A DNA stretch of 64,000 bases from Nonlabens sp. (GCF_018401815.1 NZ_JAGYKG010000002.1:372001-436000); one strand, 5' to 3'; counted from the first letter of the stretch, positions 1 through 9,849 are shown. Numbers and translations: made by a program. Notes: generated by a model not told the origin, from the letters alone.

Positions 1-2140
1 TAAACTTCATAATTAAGGTATCACCAGGCTGCAAAGGTTTTTCCAATTGATACATCCTATAGAAGTAATCTTTTTGATCATAAACAATTTTAGTCGTTCT
101 ATCTAGATCAATTGCAGTTGGGCGGTCGGGATAGTTGACATGTAGGGTATCTATGGCAAGGGATGTTTGATTTACTAAGGTGTAGGTCGCACCCGCTTTA
201 AAATCTCTAGTATCTGGGAAAACGTCCATAAAGGTAGTTACGGCTACTAGACGGGGTTGAGGTGCTGTTGCAAATTTGCTTAGCTCTTTTTCGTAGTTGA
301 CGCGTTTTACTTCTTGTTCTTTTCCTGAAGTTTGCTCATTATCTATATTGTTGACCTTCCATATATACCCCCCTATAGCAAAGAACCCTATCAAAGAAAT
401 GCTTAATATGGTTATTATTGGTTTGGATAATCTCGCTTTCGCGAAAGCGACACGTTCTTTAATATTGGTATTCATACCTCTACGGTAGAATACTATCGAA
501 AGCGAAAATAATGCCGTACTCAATAAAATCCAATAGACTCTGTAAGTAAAATAACGGGCGAGTCCATCACCATAACCATTCATATCACTTGGGCTTGGAG
601 CTCCTGCACCTTGATTGAATATAAACTGACCTTGCTCAACACCTAGCGCATTTAATAATGCAGGTACTCCTAAAGCCAGCACTAATAAAACAATTAAGCC
701 TACCCACTTATTTTTAATTAAGGTATGGATGAGTAAGGACATTAGTATCCATGGAATGAAATCCCATATATTAATTACGTATAAATCAAAGAGGTATAAA
801 GGCAACTCCACCTCAAAAAATCCGTTATAAAACTGTATGATCACACCACTCAAGATAACAATAACCAGGAGGGTAGCTACCATAAATAACAGCGCTATAA
901 ATTTAGAGAGCAACATGCTCCAGTTTTTAGTAGGTGTTACATCTACGAGTTGATTGATGTGTGCTGCTTTTGCACGGTCCATAATCAAACCACTGTATAA
1001 ATAGATTAATAAATAAGCGAAAGTGCTAAAAATACCACCTGCAAACTGCAGCATTACCCATGTTTTAGGTAAAATATCTGTTCCGTATTGTTGTCCTGTA
1101 ATCAACATTGTGAGCAATGAAAAAGCAAACGCTACACAACCAATGATGATAAATGGCCATCCTTTAACGATATAGGAAGTATCTGATTTTGAAATAATCC
1201 ACGAAGTTTTAAGCTGTCCCAAAAATGATAAATCTTGCTTAACACGAGGCATGATTACTTTTTCTATGGTGCCGAAATTCTTCTTAATGACACGTTGTGA
1301 TTTTTTCCTAGTAAGAGAAAGGCTTGAAGGATTTTGAGAGAAATTGAAGCCAAATAGAACTCCAACGAATACCATTAATGAAATTCCTAACCATATCAAG
1401 CGGTTGTATAATAAGGTTCCTTCTAAGAGAATCAATTGTGTGCTCTGTTCTTCAGGTGTCCAGTATTTGATTTGTGCATAAGTTGCACTATCTCCTGTAG
1501 GTTCTAACAATTCTACCCAGTAGGAGTCATCCATTGTTGGTACGCTGCTTTGAGCCGCGATCTGAAGGATGATGATCACCAATACCAACATAAATCCTAT
1601 ATTCACATTTCGTAAAAATGCAGTTATAGCGAATACAATAGCCCCATAAAAAAATATATTAGGAATGATGTAAATCAAAAATGGTTGAAGGTAATTCATG
1701 ATCTTGAAAGGGCCTACTAACTCTTCATTTGCTCCAGGCAGGTAAAAGCCTAACGTAATACCGAGCAGGCTTGCAATAACCACTATAATGCTTATTGACA
1801 TTCCAGCACTAAATTTGGCTAAGAGATAATTCCATTTAGTTAGTGGATAAGAGTACAACACTTGATGCATGTTGTTATTAAAATCTCTTTGCATGGTGCC
1901 ACCTATAATCGAAGGAATAAGCAAATAAGACAGTATTGCAAAAAAGCCCAACAAACCGTAGATTCCTACAGCACCATTAAGTTGAATAGCACTTGTTACA
2001 GTCACATTATCACTGTCAAAAACACCCACCGCAATAGCAGAAATAGTGACAGACAATAGAAAAAGTACGGCTGTATATAGGTAAAAAAGTGGTTTCTTGA
2101 ACCAAGTTGTTATCTCGTGTAAATATATAGTAGAGAACAT
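1..2140 (-). CDS. ABC transporter permease / M1-type aminopeptidase fusion, N-terminal part (partial)
   Basis: Open reading frame running off the left edge; I translated about 713 codons from the ATG at 2140 (MFSTIYLHEITTWFKKPL). It has two ABC-2-like sets of hydrophobic helices: a first block (residues about 17-290) and, after a basic cytoplasmic loop, a second block (about 395-620). The last ~80 residues are soluble and resemble the segment that precedes the M1 peptidase domain in the bacteroidetal ABC permease/M1 fusion family, but the catalytic HEXXH region is outside the window. It starts 2 bp after the stop of the ABC ATPase gene, so the two form one exporter operon. Substrate unknown. 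A GCTTTCGCGAAAGC palindrome lies inside the gene near position 440, read as AFAKA. Confidence 0.8.
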   Translation of the reverse strand, partial: MFSTIYLHEITTWFKKPLFYLYTAVLFLLSVTISAIAVGVFDSDNVTVTSAIQLNGAVGIYGLLGFFAILSYLLIPSIIGGTMQRDFNNNMHQVLYSYPLTKWNYLLAKFSAGMSISIIVVIASLLGITLGFYLPGANEELVGPFKIMNYLQPFLIYIIPNIFFYGAIVFAITAFLRNVNIGFMLVLVIIILQIAAQSSVPTMDDSYWVELLEPTGDSATYAQIKYWTPEEQSTQLILLEGTLLYNRLIWLGISLMVFVGVLFGFNFSQNPSSLSLTRKKSQRVIKKNFGTIEKVIMPRVKQDLSFLGQLKTSWIISKSDTSYIVKGWPFIIIGCVAFAFSLLTMLITGQQYGTDILPKTWVMLQFAGGIFSTFAYLLIYLYSGLIMDRAKAAHINQLVDVTPTKNWSMLLSKFIALLFMVATLLVIVILSGVIIQFYNGFFEVELPLYLFDLYVINIWDFIPWILMSLLIHTLIKNKWVGLIVLLVLALGVPALLNALGVEQGQFIFNQGAGAPSPSDMNGYGDGLARYFTYRVYWILLSTALFSLSIVFYRRGMNTNIKERVAFAKARLSKPIITILSISLIGFFAIGGYIWKVNNIDNEQTSGKEQEVKRVNYEKELSKFATAPQPRLVAVTTFMDVFPDTRDFKAGATYTLVNQTSLAIDTLHVNYPDRPTAIDLDRTTKIVYDQKDYFYRMYQLEKPLQPGDTLIMKF
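434..449. repeat. GCTTTCGCGAAAGC palindrome (in permease gene)
   Basis: Perfect 16-bp palindrome CGCTTTCGCGAAAGCG inside the permease reading frame, translated on the minus strand as part of VAFAKAR. One of about ten copies in the window. Confidence 0.85.
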
Positions 2141-2142
2141 AT

Positions 2143-3042
2143 TTAGGCTTTTTCTGTTTCGGCAATGAGTTGATCATTACTAAGGGTGGTGAAGTAAACA
2201 TCTTCTAACGAAGCTGGTGCTTTTGTGAAAGATTCACCAGGGCTTTGTTCCCCAAAAACCCGAACATTTAATGTATTATCCTCATTATAATTAGAAGAAA
2301 TGACATTAAAGTCTTTTTGCAGTTGTTCGATGGCATCTCTAGCTACCGTTGTGGTCCAAATTTTACCTGTAAGCGCAGCCACCATTTGCTTAGGAGTTGC
2401 TTGAGCCAGGATCTTCCCGCCGTTCAATATGGCCATATCGGTACATAATTCCTTGACATCATCTACAATATGAGTAGAGAAAATAACGATGTGGTTGGTT
2501 CCTATTTCCCGTAATACGTTGAGGAAACGGTGGCGCTCTGCTGGATCAAGTCCTGCGGTAGGTTCATCAACAATGATTAATTGAGGGTCGTTCAATAAAA
2601 GTTGAGCGATACCAAAACGTTGCTTCATCCCTCCAGAATATCCTGCGACATGTTTGTGTTGAACATCGGTTAGGTTGGTAACCTCTAGAGCTTTGGCTAC
2701 AATAGCATTGCGCTCTGATTTACTGGTAACGCCTTTTAGACTGGCAAAGTAATGCAGCAAATCATTCGCACTCATTTTAGGGTATACACCAAATTCTTGT
2801 GGCAAATAACCTAAGGTTTTTCTAAACTCAATCTTGTTGTTTAAAATGTCTAAACCATCTAAATGTATGCTGCCCGAATCAGGAGACTGCAACGTAGCTA
2901 TGGTTCTCATCAGAGAAGATTTACCAGCACCGTTAGGACCTAATAGGCCAAACATTCCTGCATGGATATCTATGGATACATCATCAAGTGCTTTTACACC
3001 ATTAGAATACGTCTTGGAAACATTCTTTAAGCTAAGAATCAT
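2143..3042 (-). CDS. ABC transporter ATP-binding protein
   Basis: 299-aa nucleotide-binding subunit that powers the permease encoded immediately downstream. Visible motifs in order: Walker A GPNGAGKSS (about residues 35-43), signature YSGGMKQRFGIAQ (about 138-150), Walker B LIIVDEP with the catalytic Glu, D-loop AGLDP and H-loop IFSTHIVDD. The C-terminal ~70 residues are a small accessory domain. Length and motif set are typical of ABC-2 type drug/polysaccharide/unknown-substrate exporters in Bacteroidota. The stop is 2 bp from the permease ATG, so translation is probably coupled. Confidence 0.93.
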   Translation of the reverse strand: MILSLKNVSKTYSNGVKALDDVSIDIHAGMFGLLGPNGAGKSSLMRTIATLQSPDSGSIHLDGLDILNNKIEFRKTLGYLPQEFGVYPKMSANDLLHYFASLKGVTSKSERNAIVAKALEVTNLTDVQHKHVAGYSGGMKQRFGIAQLLLNDPQLIIVDEPTAGLDPAERHRFLNVLREIGTNHIVIFSTHIVDDVKELCTDMAILNGGKILAQATPKQMVAALTGKIWTTTVARDAIEQLQKDFNVISSNYNEDNTLNVRVFGEQSPGESFTKAPASLEDVYFTTLSNDQLIAETEKA

Positions 3043-3246
3043 GTGATGGGATTTTAGGGTTGCAACGTTAGTACCTCTTCTTCATAATTTGTTACACCTT
3101 TATAGCACAAAAGTTAAAAACCACACACAGCCCAAAGGGAAAGGTGAAATTCAAAAAAAAGCATGTTCTACACGGTACGTTTTAAAAAGGAAGAATGTAA
3201 TCTTCAATGCTATAAAAGTAATTTTAATTTTTGCTAGTTGACAATT

Positions 3247-3672
3247 TTATAAATCATCAATAAATTCAAATCCTTGATCTAGTTTTAATTGAGATAACTT
3301 TTCAAAAAATTTATGAATGCGTTTGTGGTCGGCTTTTACTTTTACAAAGTAATTATCTCTGTGAATACTGTATTCTTGAGCGCGACCTTTGTAGATCGTA
3401 AGTTTGTAATACGGGATTGGTAGTGCATAGGTCTCTAATAAAGATCGGAACCTAAGAACGATTCCTTTTTCACGTATCTCGATATTGCAGGAATTGGCAT
3501 TGTTATCCAGTACCATTAAATTGTGAATCTGTATGCTGCAAGAATTGATCAACAGCTTAGGGGATCCAGATCCTTTTATTTTCCAGCGTTCTTTTAAGGT
3601 GAGAACGGCACCTACTTCCTTAGAAATTTCTCGATCAATTTTTGGGTTGTTATAAGAGACGTTATGCAGCAT
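3247..3672 (-). CDS. Conserved hypothetical protein, 141 aa
   Basis: Small soluble protein with no signal peptide or membrane segment, predicted mainly beta in the N-terminal two thirds with a C-terminal helix (HKRIHKFFEKLSQLKLDQ). ATG at 3672 (MLHNVSYNN). I do not recognise a domain. It is divergent from argS, sharing a ~120-bp intergenic region, and lies 204 bp beyond the start of the ABC gene, so it is probably a stand-alone transcription unit. Codon use and low GC match the neighbours. Confidence 0.6.
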   Translation of the reverse strand: MLHNVSYNNPKIDREISKEVGAVLTLKERWKIKGSGSPKLLINSCSIQIHNLMVLDNNANSCNIEIREKGIVLRFRSLLETYALPIPYYKLTIYKGRAQEYSIHRDNYFVKVKADHKRIHKFFEKLSQLKLDQGFEFIDDL

Positions 3673-3767
3673 AAAAAAAGTAGGGTTCTTGGATCAGTTA
3701 TTAGTTCAGTAAAATCAAATGCTTGATCCAATTAGTTCGTTGAATCTCTAAAGCCTTTCATAATACT

Positions 3768-3775
3768 TATCTTTG
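3768..3775 (+). promoter_or_regulatory. Bacteroidetes -7 box TATCTTTG for argS
   Basis: TATCTTTG matches the TAnnTTTG -7 consensus of Bacteroidota sigma-ABfr promoters. It ends 20 bp before the argS ATG, implying a leader of about 14 nt. I see no convincing -33 TTTG at ideal spacing (a TTG lies 25 bp upstream). Confidence 0.6.
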
Positions 3776-3795
3776 CGGGCTTAAATTTTTTACTT

Positions 3796-5580
3796 ATGAC
3801 GCTGTTTCAACAACTAGAACAGGCTACGAAGGAAGCTGTACTATCTATTTTTTCTATTAAGCTGCAAGATGTGGAGATTACGCTTACGCGAAAGGATCAA
3901 AACGGAGACTATACCATTATGGTATTTCCTATGTTGCGTCATATTAAAGGCAATCCAGCCGCAATAGGTGAGCAAATTGGAATTTATCTAAAAGAACATA
4001 CAGACTTGATCACCGATATCGAAGTTATTAAAGGGTTCTTGAATATTAGCGTCTCCTCCACAGCCTTCTTGACCGATTTTAATCGCATACTTAGTAATGA
4101 GAAGTATGGCACAGTTGAAGTAGATGCAAGTCAACCCGGAGTAATGGTAGAATACAGTTCGCCCAATACCAACAAGCCACTTCACTTAGGTCATGTTAGA
4201 AATAACCTGTTAGGTTATTCGGTAGCTAGTATTATTAAGGCTACGGGTCGTAAAGTCAATAAAACACAGATCATCAACGATCGGGGTATTCACATTTGTA
4301 AATCCATGCTGGCTTGGGAGCAATACGCTAATGGAGAGACACCAGAGTCTACAGGTTTAAAAGGAGATCAACTAGTAGGAAACTACTACGTTAAGTTTGA
4401 TCAAGAATATAAAAAAGAGATAGCCGTGCTTATTTCAAAAGGCAAGACCGAAGAAGAAGCAAAAAAAGAAGCTCCATCGTTATTAGCAGCTCAACAAATG
4501 CTTCAAAAATGGGAGCAAGGTGATGCTGAGGTAGTAGCCCTTTGGGAAAAAATGAACTCATGGGTCTATGACGGTTTTAAAACTACCTACCATAATTTAG
4601 GAGTTGATTTTGATAGCTTGTATTACGAAAGCAATACCTATTTGTTAGGTAAAGATGTTGTACAACAGGGGCTCGACAAAGGGGTGTTTGAAAAAGACCC
4701 TGATGGATCGGTATGGATCGACCTTACCGAAGATGGACTGGATCGAAAAATCGTACTGCGCAGTGATGGCACCTCGGTGTATATGACCCAAGATATAGGA
4801 ACTGCTATACAACGTGTAAAAGATCACGACATTAATTCTATGGTGTATACCGTAGGTAATGAGCAGGATTATCACTTTAAAGTATTGTTTCTTATCCTAA
4901 AGAAACTAGGTTTTGATTGGGCAGAGAACTTGTTCCACCTAAGTTATGGAATGGTAGAGCTTCCTTCTGGAAAAATGAAATCCCGTGAAGGAACTGTAGT
5001 TGATGCCGATGAGTTGATGGAAGAAATGACATCCACTGCTAAAGCCATCGCGCAAGAACAAGGGAAACTAGAAGGGCTTTCTGAACAGGAGAAAGAACGA
5101 CTCTACAACATGATCGGATTAGGAGCTTTAAAGTATTTTATGCTGAAAGTAGACCCTAAAAGAAGCATGCTGTTTGATCCGGTGGAATCAGTAGATTTTC
5201 AAGGGAATACAGGCCCGTTTATTCAATATACACACGCGCGTATCCAATCTATTTTACAGAAATCTGGATTTGATTCGAGCCAATTAAATAGCGCGACCAA
5301 TTTAGAATTGACAGACAAGGACACGGCAGTAATCATGTCTTTGCAACAGTTTCCAGAAGTGATTCAGAGCGCGGCAGATAAATACAGTCCAGCGCTAATA
5401 GCAAATTATGTGTACGAACTGGTCAAAGAATTCAATTCCTTTTATCAAAATGTTCCTAAGATTGTAGAAGAAGAAAATGCCGACTTCAAGCAATTCCGTT
5501 TGTTGTTGTGTTATAAAACTGCAGCGGTTGTAAAAAGCGCTTGTGCCTTATTGGGAATCGAAGTTCCTGAGCAAATGTAA
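3796..5580 (+). CDS. argS: Arginyl-tRNA synthetase
   Basis: 594-aa class I aminoacyl-tRNA synthetase that charges tRNA-Arg. Domains in order: N-terminal Arg-tRNA synthetase domain (about 1-110), Rossmann catalytic core with the HIGH-like signature in SSPNTNKPLHLGHVRNN (about 125-141), a KMSKS-equivalent in SGKMKSREG (about 391-399), and the all-alpha anticodon-binding (DALR) domain at the C-terminus. Length is normal for the family. ATG at 3796 lies just downstream of a TAnnTTTG promoter box. Single-gene unit with short gaps to converging genes. Confidence 0.97.
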   Translation: MTLFQQLEQATKEAVLSIFSIKLQDVEITLTRKDQNGDYTIMVFPMLRHIKGNPAAIGEQIGIYLKEHTDLITDIEVIKGFLNISVSSTAFLTDFNRILSNEKYGTVEVDASQPGVMVEYSSPNTNKPLHLGHVRNNLLGYSVASIIKATGRKVNKTQIINDRGIHICKSMLAWEQYANGETPESTGLKGDQLVGNYYVKFDQEYKKEIAVLISKGKTEEEAKKEAPSLLAAQQMLQKWEQGDAEVVALWEKMNSWVYDGFKTTYHNLGVDFDSLYYESNTYLLGKDVVQQGLDKGVFEKDPDGSVWIDLTEDGLDRKIVLRSDGTSVYMTQDIGTAIQRVKDHDINSMVYTVGNEQDYHFKVLFLILKKLGFDWAENLFHLSYGMVELPSGKMKSREGTVVDADELMEEMTSTAKAIAQEQGKLEGLSEQEKERLYNMIGLGALKYFMLKVDPKRSMLFDPVESVDFQGNTGPFIQYTHARIQSILQKSGFDSSQLNSATNLELTDKDTAVIMSLQQFPEVIQSAADKYSPALIANYVYELVKEFNSFYQNVPKIVEEENADFKQFRLLLCYKTAAVVKSACALLGIEVPEQM

Positions 5581-5776
5581 GCTAGTCTTTGAGCTGGTGA
5601 GTTGGTGAGTCTTTATAGGAAAAACTTTTGGAATGCCATAGGTGGTTACCTCCAGAAAAATTCAGAGCACATTTTTAAATGCTAGCAAAGTGACAGCACT
5701 GAAATATGTCTGTGATCCATTTTGGATACAGCGGACCTTCTAATGAAAAAGAGAATTGAAAACAGCGACTAAAATC

Positions 5777-5941
5777 TTAGTTCAGCGCATCCATTTTTTT
5801 GGCAATCACATCGGCAGCAGCGTAGGCTTTATCACTTGCCGTGCGGTCTGTAGTAGAAAGGCTGTGGTATTCTTTCATGAGTTTTTGATATTGCTCTTGC
5901 AATTTTTCCATCTCACTTTTCTTTTTGAATAATCCGAACAT
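5777..5941 (-). CDS. Small Lacal_2735-like family protein, 54 aa
   Basis: Short charged helical protein starting MFGLFKKKSEMEKLQEQYQ and ending IAKKMDALN. I start it at the ATG at 5941 rather than an upstream in-frame ATG at 5998, because MFGLFKKK is the conserved beginning of this small flavobacterial family (Lacal_2735 type in my memory). Probably a coiled-coil; function unknown. It sits alone between argS and the TPR operon on the opposite strand to argS. Confidence 0.7.
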   Translation of the reverse strand: MFGLFKKKSEMEKLQEQYQKLMKEYHSLSTTDRTASDKAYAAADVIAKKMDALN

Positions 5942-6034
5942 TATAATCTTTTTTAAGTAGTCGAGAATATACCAACAACTTTCCGTAAAACTTGTCACTC
6001 CCTAAAGAGTTCCTGAAAGTTAGGTTCCTAATTC

Positions 6035-7288
6035 TCAAATATTACTTCTTTTGATGCTCACCGCATTTGCAAACCATTGAAAAGCAAAAAAGCTGATCAA
6101 AAAGGCAGTCACAAAAACATTCATAACGTCTTCTGTAGTAAAGCTAATGTAAAGAGCAATTCCTGCGATCAGTGTCATGATTCCAGCAGCGAGCGGCATC
6201 ATTAAAGCAGGTTTAGTTTCCATGTAAAACATGCTCCACGGAATCATTAAAATAAGTCCGGCTATAGCGAGCATTAAGAATCTGAAATCGTCCAGGAGTA
6301 GGTATCCTGCCACACCCGAAAAGGAGATAAGTATGCATACAGCTGTAAAAATAACAGCTTGTTTTTCTTTTTTACTCAACAGGAACTTGGCATATTTATT
6401 AAAGCTGAATAGCAATTGGGACACAGGACCTATCACCCACGTGCTCAAGGCAATTAAAGCCAGAAGAACTACTACTGGAGTAAGAAAAGGTTCTAACGCG
6501 GGAACTGTTTCTGCTGCATAGCTAATGGCTCGAGTTCCCAAATAAAATCCAATGATAAAAAACCACTGGTATTTGGCGCCCATATTCCCCAGCCAAAACT
6601 GATATTTCAAGAACCATCTGTACACAAAATATCGGGCTTGCAAAGCTTGCATCATCCCGGCTTGGGCATAAGAATTATTAGGGTCGTACTTTAAGGCTTC
6701 TTTAAAATGTTCTAAAGCTGCTTTGTGATCGCCCATCTCCAGTTTGTTCCAACCGTAATTGGTATGCGTATAAGAATCTTCCGGGTTTTCCCCCAAGGCA
6801 CCTTTTAAAGTTTCTTCTGAGGCAGCTCTTTTATTTTGCTTGAGTTGGGAAGTGCTTTTTACATTGAGTGCAAGCAGGTTAGCTGGATCTAGAGATAATG
6901 CTTTTTCGGCGAGTTGCTCTGCGTCTTTATACCGCTTTCGCGAAAGCGAAACATGAGCCAGCATGGCATAATTTTGTGGTTCTTGAGCATTCAGGCTTAT
7001 AGCTTCTTTAAGTAATTCTTCAGCTTCATCATACCGCTCTACATCCAACATAATTTTCGCTTTAGTAGCGTACAGTTGGGCCATGGATGGAGCGAGCCCT
7101 ATGGCGATATCAATAAAGTGCTTTGCTTTTTTAGGGTCGCCTTGAGCAAGGTTGACCTCGGCAAGAAGATGCAAACAAGAGATGTCGTTGGGGTCTTGAG
7201 TCAGCGCTTGGTTGAGAATGTCTTCCGACTGAGAATACCTTCTTTGTTGATAGAGTAAATAGGCTCTTTCGTATAAAGCTTCAGTCAT
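6035..7288 (-). CDS. TPR-repeat membrane protein
   Basis: 417-aa protein. Residues 1-225 are about six tetratricopeptide repeats (for example YDEAEELLKEAISLNAQEPQNYAMLAHVSLSRKRYKDAEQ, spread over two repeats). Residues about 240-410 hold five or so hydrophobic helices, so the TPR domain is likely cytoplasmic and membrane-tethered. The ATG at 7288 overlaps the stop of the upstream AAA+ gene by one base (TAATG), strong evidence for translational coupling. Likely works with the TPR-AAA+ protein; the process is not known. A palindromic repeat at 6933 is read as LSRKR. Confidence 0.8.
   Translation of the reverse strand: MTEALYERAYLLYQQRRYSQSEDILNQALTQDPNDISCLHLLAEVNLAQGDPKKAKHFIDIAIGLAPSMAQLYATKAKIMLDVERYDEAEELLKEAISLNAQEPQNYAMLAHVSLSRKRYKDAEQLAEKALSLDPANLLALNVKSTSQLKQNKRAASEETLKGALGENPEDSYTHTNYGWNKLEMGDHKAALEHFKEALKYDPNNSYAQAGMMQALQARYFVYRWFLKYQFWLGNMGAKYQWFFIIGFYLGTRAISYAAETVPALEPFLTPVVVLLALIALSTWVIGPVSQLLFSFNKYAKFLLSKKEKQAVIFTAVCILISFSGVAGYLLLDDFRFLMLAIAGLILMIPWSMFYMETKPALMMPLAAGIMTLIAGIALYISFTTEDVMNVFVTAFLISFFAFQWFANAVSIKRSNI
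6933..6948. repeat. GCTTTCGCGAAAGC palindrome (in TPR gene)
   Basis: Perfect palindrome inside a TPR repeat of the membrane TPR gene, translated as LSRKR, a different reading frame from the AFAKA copies. Confidence 0.85.
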
Positions 7289-8631
7289 TACTTTTTGATT
7301 TTTAAGTAATGAAGTATATCATCATATAGCCCAGATTCATTAGCATACACTGCAAAGTTTTTGGCAGTGACAAACCATTCTTTGGTGCTGGGTTTGTGTT
7401 GTTTTAAGGATCTTAAAAGGTCTTTAGTCGTCAGTGGTTGAGGTACACCAGACTTGATCGCGTCTTCTAGTTTATTTTCTATAGCGATATCGATCACGGC
7501 TTCTATATCAGCACCCGAGTACTCTAAAGCTTTTTTTGCCAGTGCTTTTGTGTCTATAGCTGTAGTGGGTTTTTCTTCTAGCTTTAGATCAAAAATAGCT
7601 TCCCGTGCTGGAGCATCTGGTGGGGGTACAAAAAGGATGCGGTCAAACCTTCCGGGACGGCGGAATGCCGTATCCAGATGCCAAGGCATATTCGTGGCTC
7701 CTAAAACTAATAAGCCTTCGTTATCGTTAGAAATACCATCCAGTTCTTGTAAAAACTGATTGATCAGGTTTTTACCCGCACTTTGTTTCATGTCACTACG
7801 GCTGGCACCTAGTGCATCGATCTCGTCAATAAAAAGAACACAAGGGGTGTTGTTTCTGGCTACTTCAAAAATACGGTGTAGGTTTTTTTCTGAATTACCA
7901 ATCCACATATCCAGAATATCGTTGAGGTTTAAGGATATGAATTTGGCATTAATTTGTCCAGCCGTGGCTTTTGCAATATAGGTTTTACCACATCCTGGAG
8001 GACCGTACAGTAGAATTCCACCACCTATTTTCTTACCGTAGGCTTTATAAATTTCTGGATGTAGTAGGGGTTGCACAATTTTAAGGTCGATCTCTCGCTT
8101 GACATTTTCCATGCCACCTACATCCTTAAAACTGATTTCTGGTTTTTCTATAAAAATACTGGATTCATTAAATCCGTCGTCATAATCATCATCGTAATCG
8201 TCGTCCTCATCGTAGTCATCTCCAGCGCCGTTAGAAGGCAACCTCAATTCCTTATCCAATTCGTCATCACTAAATTCAGGATGGTATTTTAGTAAGTCTT
8301 GATAAGCATCTATAGCTTGTTCTATATCGTTAGATCGCACTAAAGACCTGGTATAAAATAAATGCGTATCGAGATCCTTATTTCCTTCTTGGATCAGACT
8401 TTCTAAAATCACAATGGCTTTAGAATAGTTTTTCTGTTTATAAGAAATAAGTGCCAGTCCTATTCTCGCCTTAGGCTCTGCCTGGTATTGTAAAATAATC
8501 TCGTATTCTTCCTCGGCTTCTTCCAGCATGTTTGCCAGACGCAGGGATTCTGCAAGGTGCAACCTTAAAGGAATATTGTCTGGAGAGAACTCCAGAGCTT
8601 CTCGTAAATTTTGAATTGTCTTATCGTCCAT
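7288..8631 (-). CDS. TPR - AAA+ ATPase
   Basis: 447 aa. Residues 1-125 form TPR-like repeats. Residues about 138-152 are a very acidic Asp/Tyr linker. Residues about 165-445 are a single AAA+ module of the Cdc48/FtsH/spastin type: Walker A GPPGCGKT, Walker B VLFIDEID, sensor-1 GATN, arginine-finger region FRRPGRFDR and a C-terminal lid (EYSGADIEAVIDIA). Expected to act as a hexameric protein remodeller. It lies 19 bp after rlmF and overlaps the following TPR membrane gene by 1 bp, making a three-gene operon. Complete, no lesions. Confidence 0.85.
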   Translation of the reverse strand: MDDKTIQNLREALEFSPDNIPLRLHLAESLRLANMLEEAEEEYEIILQYQAEPKARIGLALISYKQKNYSKAIVILESLIQEGNKDLDTHLFYTRSLVRSNDIEQAIDAYQDLLKYHPEFSDDELDKELRLPSNGAGDDYDEDDDYDDDYDDGFNESSIFIEKPEISFKDVGGMENVKREIDLKIVQPLLHPEIYKAYGKKIGGGILLYGPPGCGKTYIAKATAGQINAKFISLNLNDILDMWIGNSEKNLHRIFEVARNNTPCVLFIDEIDALGASRSDMKQSAGKNLINQFLQELDGISNDNEGLLVLGATNMPWHLDTAFRRPGRFDRILFVPPPDAPAREAIFDLKLEEKPTTAIDTKALAKKALEYSGADIEAVIDIAIENKLEDAIKSGVPQPLTTKDLLRSLKQHKPSTKEWFVTAKNFAVYANESGLYDDILHYLKIKK

Positions 8632-8650
8632 TTCTCTTCTTCAATCTTTT

Positions 8651-9484
8651 CTAACTTTTAAACCTCCATGCCACAAATCGAGACTCTTTGTTTCCTGTAG
8701 CCATTTCTATCACTTTCACTTCTGCCTGAAGTTTTTCCAATTGCTTTAAGGGTTTTTTTAGGTGTTGCTTACGCGAAAGCAGACAAGTAAACCATCCTAT
8801 TTGAGCTTTATAAGCAACGGATTCTTTAATCATGCGCTTGATAAAAAGGGCTTCCCCACCGTTACACCAAAGCTCGTGAGCATGACCAGCAAAGTTGCGT
8901 CGCTCTTCATAAGTACCTAGCTTTCTCTGTTTGGACAGGTTAGCCTTTACCGCTTCTTCTTCACTCCCATAAAAGGGTGGGTTGCACATGGTGAAATCGT
9001 AGCGTTCTCCTTCTCGAATGACCCCTTTAAAGATATGACCTTTATCGATTTGATGGCGTATTTCTATCGAGTCCATTTTGGAGGTATTTTTTTTCGCAAA
9101 AGCAACACTCTCATCCTCTACATCACAGCCTACCATCTTCCAGTCGTAAATCGAATTCCCTAAAATAGGATAGATAGCACTGGCGCCACAACCTATGTCC
9201 AAGCCATCTTTACTTCCCTTTCCAACAAGATCTGCCAAATGGTGTATATAGTCTGCACGACCAGGGATAGGTGGGTAAAGAGAACCTTCTGGAAGTTTCC
9301 AATAGGTGACTTTATAATGTTGTTTTAATAAAGCGGTGTTGAATTCCAAAATAGAAGCCGCGTCACTAAAATCAATAGTCGCAGCACCAGCAGGACTTTC
9401 AACAAGATGATTTCCTAATTCTGGATGCGTAGCTATTAGTTTTTGAAAGTCGTAACCGTACCTGTGTATGTTTCTTAAATGCAT
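8651..9484 (-). CDS. rlmF: 23S rRNA (adenine(1618)-N6)-methyltransferase RlmF
   Basis: 277-aa SAM-dependent methyltransferase that modifies A1618 of 23S rRNA. N-terminal MHLRNIHRYGYDFQKL is typical of RlmF. The SAM-binding region is GLDIGCGASAIYP (about residues 97-109), followed by the catalytic motif NPPFYGS, which places the base. C-terminal SRFVAWRF is also family-like. The ATG at 9484 lies only 4 bp past a TATCTTTG box, suggesting a leaderless or nearly leaderless message. First gene of an operon with the TPR-AAA+ and TPR genes. Confidence 0.93.
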   Translation of the reverse strand: MHLRNIHRYGYDFQKLIATHPELGNHLVESPAGAATIDFSDAASILEFNTALLKQHYKVTYWKLPEGSLYPPIPGRADYIHHLADLVGKGSKDGLDIGCGASAIYPILGNSIYDWKMVGCDVEDESVAFAKKNTSKMDSIEIRHQIDKGHIFKGVIREGERYDFTMCNPPFYGSEEEAVKANLSKQRKLGTYEERRNFAGHAHELWCNGGEALFIKRMIKESVAYKAQIGWFTCLLSRKQHLKKPLKQLEKLQAEVKVIEMATGNKESRFVAWRFKS

Positions 9485-9488
9485 GCTG

Positions 9489-9496
9489 CAAAGATA
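9489..9496 (-). promoter_or_regulatory. -7 box TATCTTTG for rlmF
   Basis: TATCTTTG on the minus strand ends 4 bp before the rlmF ATG. With the usual 5-7 nt to the transcription start, the mRNA would begin at or beside the start codon. Confidence 0.55.
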
Positions 9497-9841
9497 CTTT
9501 TTAGTGCGCTGTTTTCGATGATTTTATAGCTTTAAAAGTTCCTTTTTGCCGCGTTATCGACCAAGGTATTTTGCAGGGGTGCATACTCAACATCCTTACC
9601 AACCTTTTAACACTTGAGGGAGTATACGTTCATTTTAATTTACAGTGAATTTAAGGCCTACAAGCAAAGGCTTTCTAGAAGTGGGAATTGGAAGATCCGT
9701 AATTATAAGGCGTTAAATAGCCGTCAATAAGGGGGTATCGGTATTGGTTTTTAAGTTATGCTGCAGCAAAAGCGATTTTAGGGTTGTTGCACTTCAATTT
9801 TTAACAAGTAGGTGGGTTTAATAATGGTCATCTTAAAGACG

Positions 9842-9849
9842 TATCTTTG
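9842..9849 (+). promoter_or_regulatory. -7 box TATCTTTG for the DEAD-box helicase
   Basis: TATCTTTG overlaps a possible upstream TTG start (9847), which therefore cannot be the real start. It ends 15 bp before the ATG at 9865. Confidence 0.6.
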
